From contig NC_092796.1 in assembly GCF_918797505.1 (NCBI RefSeq), positions 56,388,851 to 56,452,850 of the forward strand: a DNA stretch of 64,000 bases. The letters are read 5' to 3'. The position numbers and the translations under genes are program-made. Below are positions 51,387 to 62,568 of the stretch, piece after piece. Each line of letters opens with the position of its first letter. Within the stretch, counting starts at the first letter, position 1. Under the pieces are notes generated by a model. That model saw only the letters and a list, made by a program, of their open reading frames with translations, made no database searches and was not told the DNA's origin. The DNA is from Bemisia tabaci. Taxonomy: Eukaryota; Arthropoda; Insecta; Hemiptera; Aleyrodidae.

Positions 51387-52485
51387 ACAAGGGGTCAGTT
51401 TTAAATAAAATTCTACTCTGCTATAGAACGAAAGCCAACCTCCATATGTGAAACTTGCGTAGGTTATAATGTAGGCCTAGGTTGCGGAATTTATTTATGT
51501 TCTATTGATCTCTAGTCTCTTCTTACTTATTTACTCTTTTTTAGTTTAAGTATTTTCTTTTTGCAAATGAAAGTACATGGTTTTTTGCCTAATTTTAACA
51601 CCTCTTTTTTGCTCAATGCACTTCAAAATATTTTGTGTAACTTTATTACCTAAAGCTCAAACAGTGATGAGTGTTACTGCATTTCTTTCAAGGAGAGAAA
51701 CCTGCTAGCTGCAGGAAAATTTTATTGAACTAAATATCAAGGTTATCAATTTTTAAAAGCTCATTTTTTTAACAAAATTTATTTACTTAATTTCTTAGTC
51801 GCGAGGAAGTCCCTCCATTTCCTTCTCAGGGTTGCTCCTTCTTAGTGTTATTTGTGGAATGAGAAAAAGTGAGGTGCAAAATACATATTTGGAAATGCAG
51901 GCCACATACCATTACTTGATACTTTCCTCTGGGGCCTGATTTGTGGATCTACTGTTTGATTTTCTTTTATTTCTACCAAAGATTTTACTGTTGCCAAAAA
52001 AAAAAGGGTATCATTTCAAGAAAATTTCCTCAAATCCCCTGCTGCACCCCAAGCTGACTGCAGATTGTAAGACAGAGCATTTTCTACATCCGTGTACTGC
52101 TTCTGCCATGATTTTTAATTTGTGAAGTTTATTCTTTTCTTGTTAAATTTTTCTTCCCTCCAACCCTTACTCTGGTGTGAAATAGACATGATTTAATTGT
52201 TTTATTATATTTTGTTACTTTCCCTTATTTTCTATTTTTAACTAAATTGACTCGTTCAAAAATGTATTATTTAACTTTTATACTCTCTTTTTTCCTCTGA
52301 ATATATTTCTAATTCATTAAAGTATTGTCACCTTGTACCTCATTCTTTTTAAGTTTTTTCCTACTTGGCAATTTGATGCCATATGAAACTTAAGATGTCA
52401 GTTGCCTCAATACCTTTGAAAAGACAGGCTCTTGTTGCTTTTGCATGTTGCAGAGCGCCAGAGTGCACTGTAGGAGCGACATATA

Positions 52486-52937
52486 TACATACGTTATAGG
52501 CAAATAATCAAATCAGGAATTTCATCAAACGCCTGGGGAGATAGTCAAATCTTGATGGCTTATGAAATTATGCATGTTTTTGACAAAGAGCTCTAGGAGT
52601 TTCAATGATTTAAATGTTAGAATTCATCATATCTATGAACTTCTCCTGTATTTTGCTCTCCAAATGCTCCTTATCAATTTTAACTGTCAACATGTAAAAA
52701 ATTCTGTAATTCAAGACATGCTGAGAATCCTTAGAAAGAAGCTCATCTAAAGATCAGATCTAATTTACAATAGTTTGGTGCCAATTTATACAAGAACTTC
52801 TTTCCTAGATGAGCAAATAATTATTTTGTCCAAAATCAGCAAAAGAACCAGAATTTCAGCATAAGTAAGAACATTTGACTATTTGCCTACCATTTGACAA
52901 AATGTCTGATTTGACTACTTGCCTACAACATATATGG
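52486..52937. repeat. About 450-bp inverted-repeat element
   Basis: The ends contain TATAGGCAAATAATCAAATC and CTGATTTGACTACTTGCCTA, which are inverted with mismatches. Outside them are ATATATACATACG and ACATATATGG. The middle is AT-rich. Confidence 0.5.
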
Positions 52938-53312
52938 ATAATTGGATCTGCAGAAATTGCTCTTACAGGAATTGCTCTCTAGAGAGATTGACAAAGCTAT
53001 TTAAAATACTATAGAATTCTTGTGTTTGTGAATCTTGATAAAAAAATTTTAATGCAATACAATTAAAAATAAACAAACAATTAGACACCTTTTAAAAACT
53101 GTGAAAAAATTACTAGCTAATCTTGTATTTTACACGTTTTGGTTTAAAAATACAATATTTCCATGAAATTCAGGCTTACATCCAGACTTTGTTCTTTAAA
53201 ATTAGAGATTTACTTAGAACAAAAGTTTTCAAGTAAAGAAAGAAAATATCTGGCAGTATGATTGATATAATTTTGGAACATTTCAAAATAAGACCAATTC
53301 AGCAGCATTGGT

Positions 53313-53318
53313 TTTATT
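53313..53318 (-). terminator. Poly(A) signal of OSTC
   Basis: AATAAA on the minus strand, 100 bp beyond the OSTC stop codon, the usual distance for a short 3' UTR. Confidence 0.5.
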
Positions 53319-53417
53319 TAGAGTAACTCAGCGCATCCTCGGGAAATAGTCCTTAAAATTAGAGTCCTTTCATTGAAAGTAACATTTTGGTATGAGAGAT
53401 AAATTCAGTGATAGCAT

Positions 53418-56400
53418 CTACTCCCGATACCTTAGGTAACCTCTGAAAAGAAAAAGAAAAAAATGCAATCAAAATAATCAATTATTTGGAAGAAATAAAA
53501 AAAAAGCAGGGCAATCACTCAGGGTAAATGGCCTTGCAAAGTTGTCAAATCTTAGGACAGGAAGGACAAAATAGAATATTTTGCTCTTTTTAATCTACAG
53601 CTAAGGCTTGGACATTATATGTTTTGTTGAAAACGATCAGGGGAAATTCAAGGAATTTTGTATTGTTTTTACAAGGAACCCTTTGTAGGGGTGTTCAAAC
53701 GAATTCTTGCCGGAACTCTTTCGATATCGTCTCTCATTGAAACTGGCGGCAGCACCGACAGTGGCGATGATATCGACAACAGCCGGCCTTATCGAATTTT
53801 TGAGAGCTCGCACTCAACGCATTGTTGCCCCTTGTGTCGGTTTATCAGATTGCCTGGCGCGGCGACGCATGAAATAGATGTACACATGGCAACAGCTTAT
53901 TTTCGCCAGCTCCGAAAACTCTGATCGCTATCGGCAAGAGCGCTCTTATCGTAACTTTTTCTTAACGGAACAGTTTCGGTAGCTTACCGACAACCGATAG
54001 AACAGCCCTACCTTTAGGTGGCTGACAATTTCTGCAATCTTTGCCTCTTATCATTTGCTATTACATACCCTTCCTTTCTTCTGTTACTTGTTTTTTCATA
54101 TTAATTTTTCAACCTACCTTCTTACATCAATAAAATAGGGGTGCCATTTAAAGGTAGGGGGGAGAGGGAGGTGTAAGAAATTGCTTGTTCAAGAATTGAA
54201 TGGTTGATGGCTGTCAAGATTTTGGGAGACTGACAATTAGTCAACTCAAAACAAACTTAGTCCAATCCAGGATTCCCCTGTAAAGATGCCCCTAGAACAG
54301 AGGCAAACAGTGTTCGAAACTCATCTTGGAGTTTCAGGAGCCATGTGGCGCATCAAGCTCGATTTTTAGGGTTGACTTTCTGCCTATGTGTCACAGCACA
54401 TTTAGTGACAAGTTGGATGCAACATGTTTTAGTTACAGAACTAGTAGCTGTTACTTGGGGGAAATTTCGAAAAATAACCCAACAGAAAAACTAGGATTTT
54501 TTTTTTTTTTGGGGGGGGGGGGCAATTTTTAGGGGCCACAATGTCACAGGGCCTTCATTTTGTAGGCGCATTTGGTGCATTGGCGCCTGTAAGTTTCGAA
54601 CACTGGAGGCAAAGTTACAGAGGAGAGAATTAACGTTACATTTTTAAAATTAATCTCATTGGTTTGACCTTATGAAACTGCAAAAAAAGTACTGGAGAGT
54701 GAAGGGCAGATAAACTTACGGAAGTTTCATTCGCATAAAGACCCAGCAAGTTGCAAATGAGATGACAATACACAAAAATCCAACGGTGACTAGCAGGATG
54801 CGATTGAGCTTGGGCGTTGATGGATTATGCGTCCTATCAAGAATCACAAATCCTAATCCTCCTAATACGAAAAGGAAACTGGCAGCCAACCCTTCCATAA
54901 TATATTGGCCATTCACCCGGTACGGCATGAAAGCAACCTGAAAAGCAATGATGAGATTCTCCAGTTAAAACTTGATTTATTTATGAAAGTTTGCACATAC
55001 AGATAACAGCCTCCAAGAGAGACTATGGTGCTTAGCAGGTACCACCTCTACCCTTCCTTAAAATTTATTCAAAGCCAAAAATATATGCTAGCATGTTAAA
55101 CTTTAAATTTAAAAAGTTAATTACACAGACATTAATGAGATAAAATAGACCTTACGAAATGCCAGACAAATAGGCAACTAACGATGTAACGATCCCACAA
55201 ATATTAAGTGGCAGTAGGAAAAAAATTATTGCCACTCCTCTCCTGGGAGAAACTCCTGCAAATTTCATAATGCCTTGAATGAAAGGAACTGACGAAAAGA
55301 ACTCGGTAGGGTGACTCAGGACGTGTCTCCTCCACGTACAATCTGCTTTTCTCCTGCCAATTCATCTTAAAGAGAACTCAGTTAGACAACCCTAGACCTC
55401 TCTTCCCAATGGATGCCTTACATACTTTATTGAAGGGTCATTCAAAGGGAGTTCATAATTTGGTACAAAAAGAAATAAATACTCTCAACTTGCCATTAAT
55501 TTTATGATCTCTATTTAAAGCAACCTCGCTATTGGTGCTTTAATATTCAAAGGTGTATTCTTGAGATTTTAGAATAAGGAAAAGAAGAGCTGAAAAAGTT
55601 CAATGCCCTCTTCCTTAAGAAATTATAACGATGGGCATTGACTATGTTTTAAGAGCTCAGAGAGTGGACATCTAAGCCAGAGAAGGCAAGGGGAGGGATT
55701 AGTTATCAATAAGATCTTACCGGCCTCGAATGACCATGCTCATCCATGGTAGAACCTATACTTGGCGGTTCAATGATAACATCATAGATTATACCTGAAA
55801 AATAAATAATCCATTATATGAATTTGACAGAGACTTGCGCAAAAAACAATTTATTTGAGTCATAAGCAAACGGGAATTCACACAGCATCTTACTTAATGG
55901 CTCTTGTGAGCTTACACTTACAAGCCCAGAATGGTGCCATTGGTAGTTCAGAACATTAATGGGGCTCCCAAGAGACCCCTTAAGGTCCTCTCCACACAAC
56001 GGAGGTTCTCAGAACATATTCTGCCAACTTGCTCCCGGAACAAGTTAAAGCTGAGCTAAAACTTAATCCTCCAGACCCAGAGGGAACTTCCATCGAACTC
56101 CAAGCTTCTATTTTTCTTTTGATGTGAATCCGTTCGTTTTTATTGTTTACATCCTTTAGGTCTAGACATTTGCTCTTGTTACTCTCGTGACCCAAGTTAT
56201 CTATCATTTTGCAATAACTGTATAGTTTTATTGAAGGTGTAATTTTATAAAAAGAACGGCTCACTCGCAAAGCCTTCCAAATTCTTGCCATTAAAAACAC
56301 CAAGTTCTGGTTCCCACTTAGGCAAACTCATGTAGAAAGCGTCCCTTGTTTCAAGGAAAAAGTTTCGGGAAACTAAGCAGTTCATCGAATTAGTTCCTAC

Positions 56401-57196
56401 AACCTCGCTCGTGTGTGGACAAGGCCTCATAGCTTAAGTAAGACGCACCGAACAGAGATCGATAAGGCTCGTGCCATCAGCCATCCGCTGGATTATCCTC
56501 ACTCATTAGGTGCAAGTATGATATCATCTCCCTGGCACACAATGGTAGTATTTAATGCACTGAAGCTGCTATCATAGATTTAACTGTGCCGATCATAGAG
56601 TACATAGAGTCGTAATGTAAAAGAGAGGGCTGGCGCCACTTTTAAGCATTTTCCAAGTCCCAAATTCCGAGACTCCTGTGTGACGCCGGGTCACTTTTTC
56701 GATACATAATCGATTATTTGCGATACACGGGTACCCGGCCATCCGATGACAACAACAACAACAACAACAAAGGAGATAGGAATTACCTCGTATTCCACAT
56801 CGCCATTTTGGATCGAAAATGTATCGAAAAAGCGACCCGAACTCGGCGCGCACCGGGCTCGGAATTCGTCGAGCAGAACATGGCGCCAGCTCTTCCACTT
56901 ACATTACGACTCTATGTACTCTATGGTGCCAACTAACTTAGTGGAAAACCAAGTTAACTTTTGATAGAGCTCTAGCCTCGTTTCCACTACAAACAAGTAG
57001 AAATAAAAAAACAAAAGGGTGAAAATAAAATAACAATACTAGTAGAAAAATTCTTACCTCCAGTGACAAGAAAATATGATAGCAAAATTAAAGCATAAGT
57101 AACAAAGGCTGACGGTTGATGAAACCAAGAGGGCCTTTTGATTTTCATGTTCGGCACTTCCAAAACAAAGTAGGGTAAAGAAAATAAGAATTCCAT
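53418..57196 (-). CDS. OSTC: OSTC, oligosaccharyltransferase complex subunit, 151 aa
   Basis: OSTC (DC2, related to yeast Ost3/6) is a small ER membrane subunit that links the STT3A oligosaccharyltransferase to the Sec61 translocon for co-translational N-glycosylation. Exons (minus order): 57196-57058, 55794-55721, 54937-54720, 53442-53418; all GT-AG and 456 nt in frame. The protein starts [20 protein letters not shown] (human [20 protein letters not shown]). It keeps [40 protein letters not shown] and [10 protein letters not shown]. Three membrane segments are visible at about 32-52, 84-104 and 118-138. The tail GYLRYRE replaces GYLMG of human. Human OSTC is 149 aa. The unusual tail rests on the last 25-nt exon, whose acceptor (CTTTTCAG) is good. 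Confidence 0.93.
53650..53965. other. GC-richer insert in OSTC intron 3
   Basis: The base composition rises here (GGCGGCAGCACCGACAGTGG, GCCTGGCGCGGCGACGC) compared with the AT-rich intron. A frame is open through 53924 but has no ATG at its start and no family match. TCGATATCG-type and CGATAG words near both ends suggest an old repeat. Confidence 0.35.
56594..56925. repeat. 332-bp foldback with (CAA)n centre, OSTC intron 1
   Basis: The outer ends CATAGAGTACATAGAGTCGT and ACGACTCTATGTACTCTATG are inverted, and the arms continue to TCGATACATA / TGTATCGA. A (CAA)7-type microsatellite lies near the centre (56748-56768). Arm pairing is imperfect in the middle part. Confidence 0.8.
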
Positions 57197-58693
57197 TTTG
57201 ACTTAAAACGATTTAAATCAAGAGACTACGATATTTTTCTTCTACCTGCAAAACTTAGACTTTTCAAGAAAAGAAATGAGAAAATGTTTGGACTTTAGTG
57301 ATTAAAAACCGACTCCGACTGATAAGTGATAACTCGCCAACTCGCTGCTCTATAAACATACGTCAAAACCAAGTCAAAACAAACTTGACTGAGGTGAGCT
57401 ACAGTACCTACAAAGTTGATGTCCGATGTTCTCGGAACAGGTAGTATTCTGAGAGATCCGGAAAGATCCGGAACCTTCATAAACCAGCGGAATTTGTTCC
57501 GGGATAAATTAATCAATTCAATTAATTAATCCATTTTGGAGTCCTCTATTTTTATGAGAAAAAGAAAATTAAATCATCCGATTTGACGGATTATATTTAT
57601 TGAGGATGGATATCGAAGACCGTCCTCCGAAAATTTCGAGAAAATCCTAAGAGGAGATTTCATGCAATGTTCTAATTGGATTGCTCCATCGTCCATAAAT
57701 CGCGAGTCGCTTAAATTCAGGGCAGGCCCTGAGGTTTTCAAATTTTCATTTGTGCATCCCCTTCGACGCATAAGATATTGAGTATGCACACCCAGAATCA
57801 TCCTTGGAAAATTTCGAGAAAATCCAAGGGGAAATTTTTTTGCAGTGTTGCCGAATTGCTGCATCATCCATAATTCGCGAGTCGCGTAAATTCGGAGCAG
57901 GACTGTCCTTTCATTGATTTCATTTGTTCATCCAATTTGAAAGATTTTATATTGAGTATGGACACCCAGAATCATCATCAGAAAATTTCGAGAAAAACAC
58001 AGGGGGGTATCACGAGCAACGTTTCCGTTTCCATTATGATGCATGATGATTCTTGAATTGGCCGCCAAGAATTTTTTTTATCTTTATTTAAGCTAAATTT
58101 TTCTTGATAACTGAATGAAAATATTGAATTAAGCAAATACGCAGTTTGTAATAAGGAGATTATGATCAGAATTCTTGATTCAAGAGAAAATACTTCTTGG
58201 CGGCAAATTGAAGATTTTTTTTTTCTTTCAGTGATTATTTACTGGGACGTAGCCCTTCAAAATCTACGAAACTTCATCTCTCTTGTGTAAAGAGGTTAAG
58301 ATTTTAGTAATCTTTTTCAAATCCTGCAAAACGTTCATGGTTTAAAATTAATGAGTTTCTCACTCATGGTCACTCTTTTTTCAACCAATGTTAGTCGTTG
58401 TTGAAAATTGAATATGTCTCTTTGCAACGTTGATGATTTCTTGTCACATTGCCTGTGTTACTTACGATAAGCTAAGGAACATTATTTCTTGACATTTTTG
58501 CTGGCTATCCTGCATCATGTGCAGAATGTTTGGTAAAATTATGAATAATTCACTGATTTTCATGTAAGGAAAAAATTTAAATGAAAATGAAACATCATCA
58601 GCTCTTCATGAAACATTCCAAATGAGGAAAGTGTTTTGAAACTTTCGCCATAAAGCCATCTCAGGACAATAAGATTCAGAAAATAGGGAGAAA

Positions 58694-59232
58694 TAAAAAA
58701 TTTGTGGCCTTCAGCAACAAAATGCGACTATTATTAGTCAATAAATGACTGGAAGAAATTTAAAACACACATGAAAAAAGAGATGTTGATAAATAGACAT
58801 AAGGTAGTAGAAAAAAGAAAATTTATTTAAGTTCTTGAAAACAAAACAAAAAATCAGTAATTCCCTGTTGACTTGCTAACGTAATGATATTTCAAGGGGA
58901 TACAGGTACAAGATATGGGTTGAACGTGCTAAAGAAAGGCTTAGGTGAAATTTGCCATATTTGCACTGTTAGTCTAAAAACGAGCTTGTTTACATGAGCG
59001 CATGAAATTTATTCAAGTTTCCAAAAATAGGAATAAAAATCAGCATTACTTTGTTGATTCACTAACGTAATGATATTTCAAGGGGATACAAGTACAAAAT
59101 ATGGGTTGAACGTGCTAAAGAAAGGCTCGGGTGAAATTTGCCATATTTGCACTGTTAGTCTAAGAACGAGCTTGTTTACATGAGCGCATGAAATTTATTG
59201 AAGTTTCCGAAAATAGGAACAAAAATCAGTGT
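58694..59232. repeat. 185-bp tandem repeat, about 2-3 units
   Basis: AACGTAATGATATTTCAAGG starts at 58879 and again at 59064. Over the two full units there are few differences (GGTTGAACGTGCTAAAGAAA is identical). The sequence before 58879 is a diverged third unit. Confidence 0.85.
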
Positions 59233-59414
59233 TACACTAGCAACTCACTGACACGTTCAAACACTAATAACTGAATATTAAAAATAGCAAATAAACAAAA
59301 TGACCATTAAATTTAAAAAAAAAATATATTGTTTAAAAAGGGCAGTAAGAGAGAAGTAAAACAATTTTGCGCAGCGTCAATTCCATCTAAAAGTAATCAT
59401 TGAGGAACGAAAAT

Positions 59415-59968
59415 AATGGACCACTAGACAAGTTACGAATTTAAGCAATCTGATACATGTTTCTTAACCAGAATTTCTCGTAGAACACGATTCACACTAC
59501 GAAAATTACCGAAATCAACTTCTAACGAAGATATTAACGTTTTTATTTCGCACCGATTACGAGGAATTTGAACTGCCCGCTCACAAGAAACTCAAAGCTC
59601 TACGTGAGTCAAATCGCACACTACAACGGTTTCAACGAGCTTCTCAATCGAGCAATGTTCATTTTCCACCATGTGTTGTTCAAACTATTGGTAATTTGCT
59701 ATAGCTGAGCCAAAGTGTCAAGATTGAAGTTGAAGATTTTTAAATCGCAGAGGCTGTCATGATAAACATTTAGCGCGCGATGTGAATCACGTAGAGCATT
59801 GAGTTTTCATGAGCGGGTGGTTTGAATTCACGCATCAAGAAGCATTAAATATCTTCGTCAGGAGTTGATTTTGGTAATTTTCGTTGTGCGTATCATGTTC
59901 TACGTGAAATTTTGGTTGAGAAACATGTATCAGAATGCTGAAATTCGTACCTTGTCTAGAAGTCCATT
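59415..59968. repeat. 554-bp inverted-repeat element
   Basis: The arms pair over about 120 bp each: AATGGACCACTAGACAAGTT with its diverged complement at the right, and GAAAATTACCGAAATCAACT with GATTTTGGTAATTTTCG. Related to 28351-28670. Confidence 0.75.
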
Positions 59969-60619
59969 GGCATTCTCTTTCAAGACATGTGTTCTAGGCT
60001 GCCTGCTTCAAACATCTGAAAACATGAGAAAAGAAATAATCATCAACTGTCAAATAAGTGGTATAGCAGAGCAAGTTCCGGTTATTAAATTAATAGTCAT
60101 TCAATCAGACAGGGTTGCCACAAAAATTGGAAAATGAAATTCCCTGACATTTCCCTGTTACATTTTGGTGAAATTCCCTGACAATTGAAGATATGGCGAA
60201 TGGCTAAGAGGACATAATTGAAAATAGTGTTTGGGCAAAATTTGTAGTTCGAGACCTCAAACCCATTTTAGAAAGCAAATAAAGAAGATTCAAATTCCCG
60301 GACTGTGGCAACCCTGCCCCCTATGAGGTGTTGCCAAGTAATGTGACCCATAATTCTAAGTTCCATAATTCATCTTTTCTGGCATTAATCATTTCATAAT
60401 TGAGTCATGCCGTGCGAAAGTCTGTAATGTATATTTTTCCAGCTTTTAGTTTTCTTGTGCTTATAATAATTTTCAAGATTTGACACCACCATCAAAGTGT
60501 AAAACGAGTAATAGCACCACATTCATCATTAAATTCAACTCTCGAATGTATTATCAACTCAAAAAAACTTAAGACTGGAAGAATGGACATGAGCGGCCTC
60601 TGCATGAAACGATTGAAAG

Positions 60620-62568
60620 GGGTGGGTGCAAAATCGACAAAAATTCCTCCCTCATGGAGACGAATTTTCAGTATGTCATTCCTCACTATGGGATACGCCT
60701 TTTCCCAAAATTTCAAGGCCTGAAATGAATTTCTTTCCGCGTAGCAGCGTTGCCAAGTTGAAAACCGTCGAGTTCCATATCTTTTGAACGAAAAGAGATA
60801 TTGAGGTGCGGTTTGCTCTAAAATTCTCCAAAAATTGCGTTCTTTTGAAATATGTACTCAATTTGATTGTTTAGGTAATTTCAGATTGCAATGATGCCAT
60901 TTTTCACACTTTCTTAAGGGTAAATTTTTTTTCAACCCTAGTATATCGTCAAATGACGGATTCTCGATTCGAAAAAAAAACTGTTCATTGTATTATTCGT
61001 ACTTTTCCATTTCTTTTGATATATTATAGCTCTCAGGGAAACGATTGGTAAGGGAGATATGAGCAATTTAAGTTTACGCTCCGCGCGCGCCGACTGGAAT
61101 CCGGGCGCCGCTCGCCGCTCTGAGTCGTCTGTACACTCCCTTCCTTGAGCTTCACGAGGTCGTTCGTATGTATTTTTTTGCGTACTTTCCATTTCTGGCC
61201 TTTGAAAAGGGCTCCGATAAATTTTTAGGGGCCTTGCGGTCCATTGTTGCCATTTTTTGCTCGTATTTAGGGGTTTTTCCCTATTTTACTCACAATTCTA
61301 CTGGAAAACTTAATTTAAACGGAAAACTGTGTGCGTTGAGGGAAAGAACGTAAATAAAAAATAAAATTTCATGTATAAATTTTTCCTTCGTTGCCAAATC
61401 GAAGAAAAAACTCCTAAAAATAGGCCGAAATGGCAACAATGGATCGTAAGGTCCCTTAAAGTTCATCACACGCAATTTATACTGCCAAAAATGAAAATTA
61501 CAGCAAAAATACAAACGATACACCCCTACGGAGGACAACTAAAGGTCGAAAAACATTCAAAAGATCTACCTTACACACAAGAAAAGGCCACAAAAGGTGA
61601 CATCCCGGACAATTTTCAGATCGTGGGAATCCAAATACAACTATGCTCTTTTAATATGTTGTATAGATAGGTAAGATCTGTTACGTAAGTACGTCAATAT
61701 GAAAGCTATGCCCCACTTTCATAAACCATGGCGTGGGAATTTATCCAATTTTTCAAATATTTGGCTCTTAAGTACGATTTTTCTCGAAAATTTGGCAACG
61801 AAGGAAAAATTTATACATGAAATTTTATTTTTTATTTACGTTCTTTCCCTCAACGCACACAGTTTTCCGTTTAAATTAAGTTTTCCAGTAGAATTGTGAG
61901 TAAAATAGGGAAAAACCCCTAAATACGAGCAAAAAATGGCAACAATGGACCGCAAGGCCCCTAAAAATTTATCGGAGCCCTTTTCAAAGGCCAGAAATGG
62001 AAAGTACGCAAAAAAATACATACGAATGACCTCGTGAAGCTCAAGGAAGGGAGTGTACAGACGACTCAGAGCGGCGAGCGGCGCCCGGATTCCAGTCGGC
62101 GCGCGCGGAGCGTAAACTTAAATTGCTCATATCTCCCTTACCAATCGTTTCCCTGAGAGCTATAATATATCAAAAGAAATGGAAAAGTACGAATAATACA
62201 ATGAACAGTTTTTTTTCGAATCGAGAATCCGGCATTTGACGATATACTAGGGTTGAAAAAAAATTTACCCTTAAGAAAGTGTGAAAAATGGCATCATTGC
62301 AATCTGAAATTACCTAAACAATCAAATTGAGTACATATTTCAAAAGAACGCAATTTTTGGAGAATTTTAGAGCAAACCGCACCTCAATATCTCTTTTCGT
62401 TCAAAAGATATGGAACTCGACGGTTTTCAACTTGGCAACGCTGCTACGCGGAAAGAAATTCATTTCAGGCCTTGAAATTTTGGGAAAAGGCGTATCCCAT
62501 AGTGAGGAATGACATACTGAAAATTCGTCCCCATGAGGGAGGAATTTTTGTCGATTTTGCACCCACCC
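60620..62568. repeat. 1.95 kb foldback with 0.78 kb near-identical arms
   Basis: The arms 60620-61399 and 61790-62568 are inverted copies; runs of more than 180 bases are identical. The outer ends are GGGTGGGTGCAAAATCGAC and its complement. The loop is 390 bp. A GC-rich patch in each arm (CGCTCCGCGCGCGCCGACTG) stands out. No transposase is recognised. Confidence 0.93.

Larger units (their letters stand above)
50273..53417. other. Convergent spacer between CIB1-like and OSTC
   Basis: It holds the 3' UTRs of the two genes, a hAT-type MITE (51222-51386) and an inverted-repeat element (about 52486-52937). An AATAAA at about 51404 could end the CIB1-like transcript. No further gene is recognised; the rest is AT-rich. 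Confidence 0.5.
57197..60619. other. Right spacer, part 1: OSTC promoter and repeats
   Basis: The first 300 bp upstream of OSTC should hold its promoter; no TATA box is evident. Around 57560-58010 phrases such as AATTTCGAGAAAA, CACCCAGAATCATC and TTCGCGAGTCGC(T/G)TAAATTC recur two to three times about 190 bp apart, an old tandem repeat. The 185-bp repeat (58694-59232) and a MITE (59415-59968) follow. No gene is recognised. Confidence 0.5.

Noticed and set aside
53658..53924. Protein-coding gene in OSTC intron 3
   Set aside because: The frame lacks an ATG at its start, has no recognised domain and lies in a patch of altered composition inside an intron.
61168..62021. Identical 61-codon frames on opposite strands
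   Set aside because: They are the two arms of the same foldback; identity of the frames follows from arm identity.
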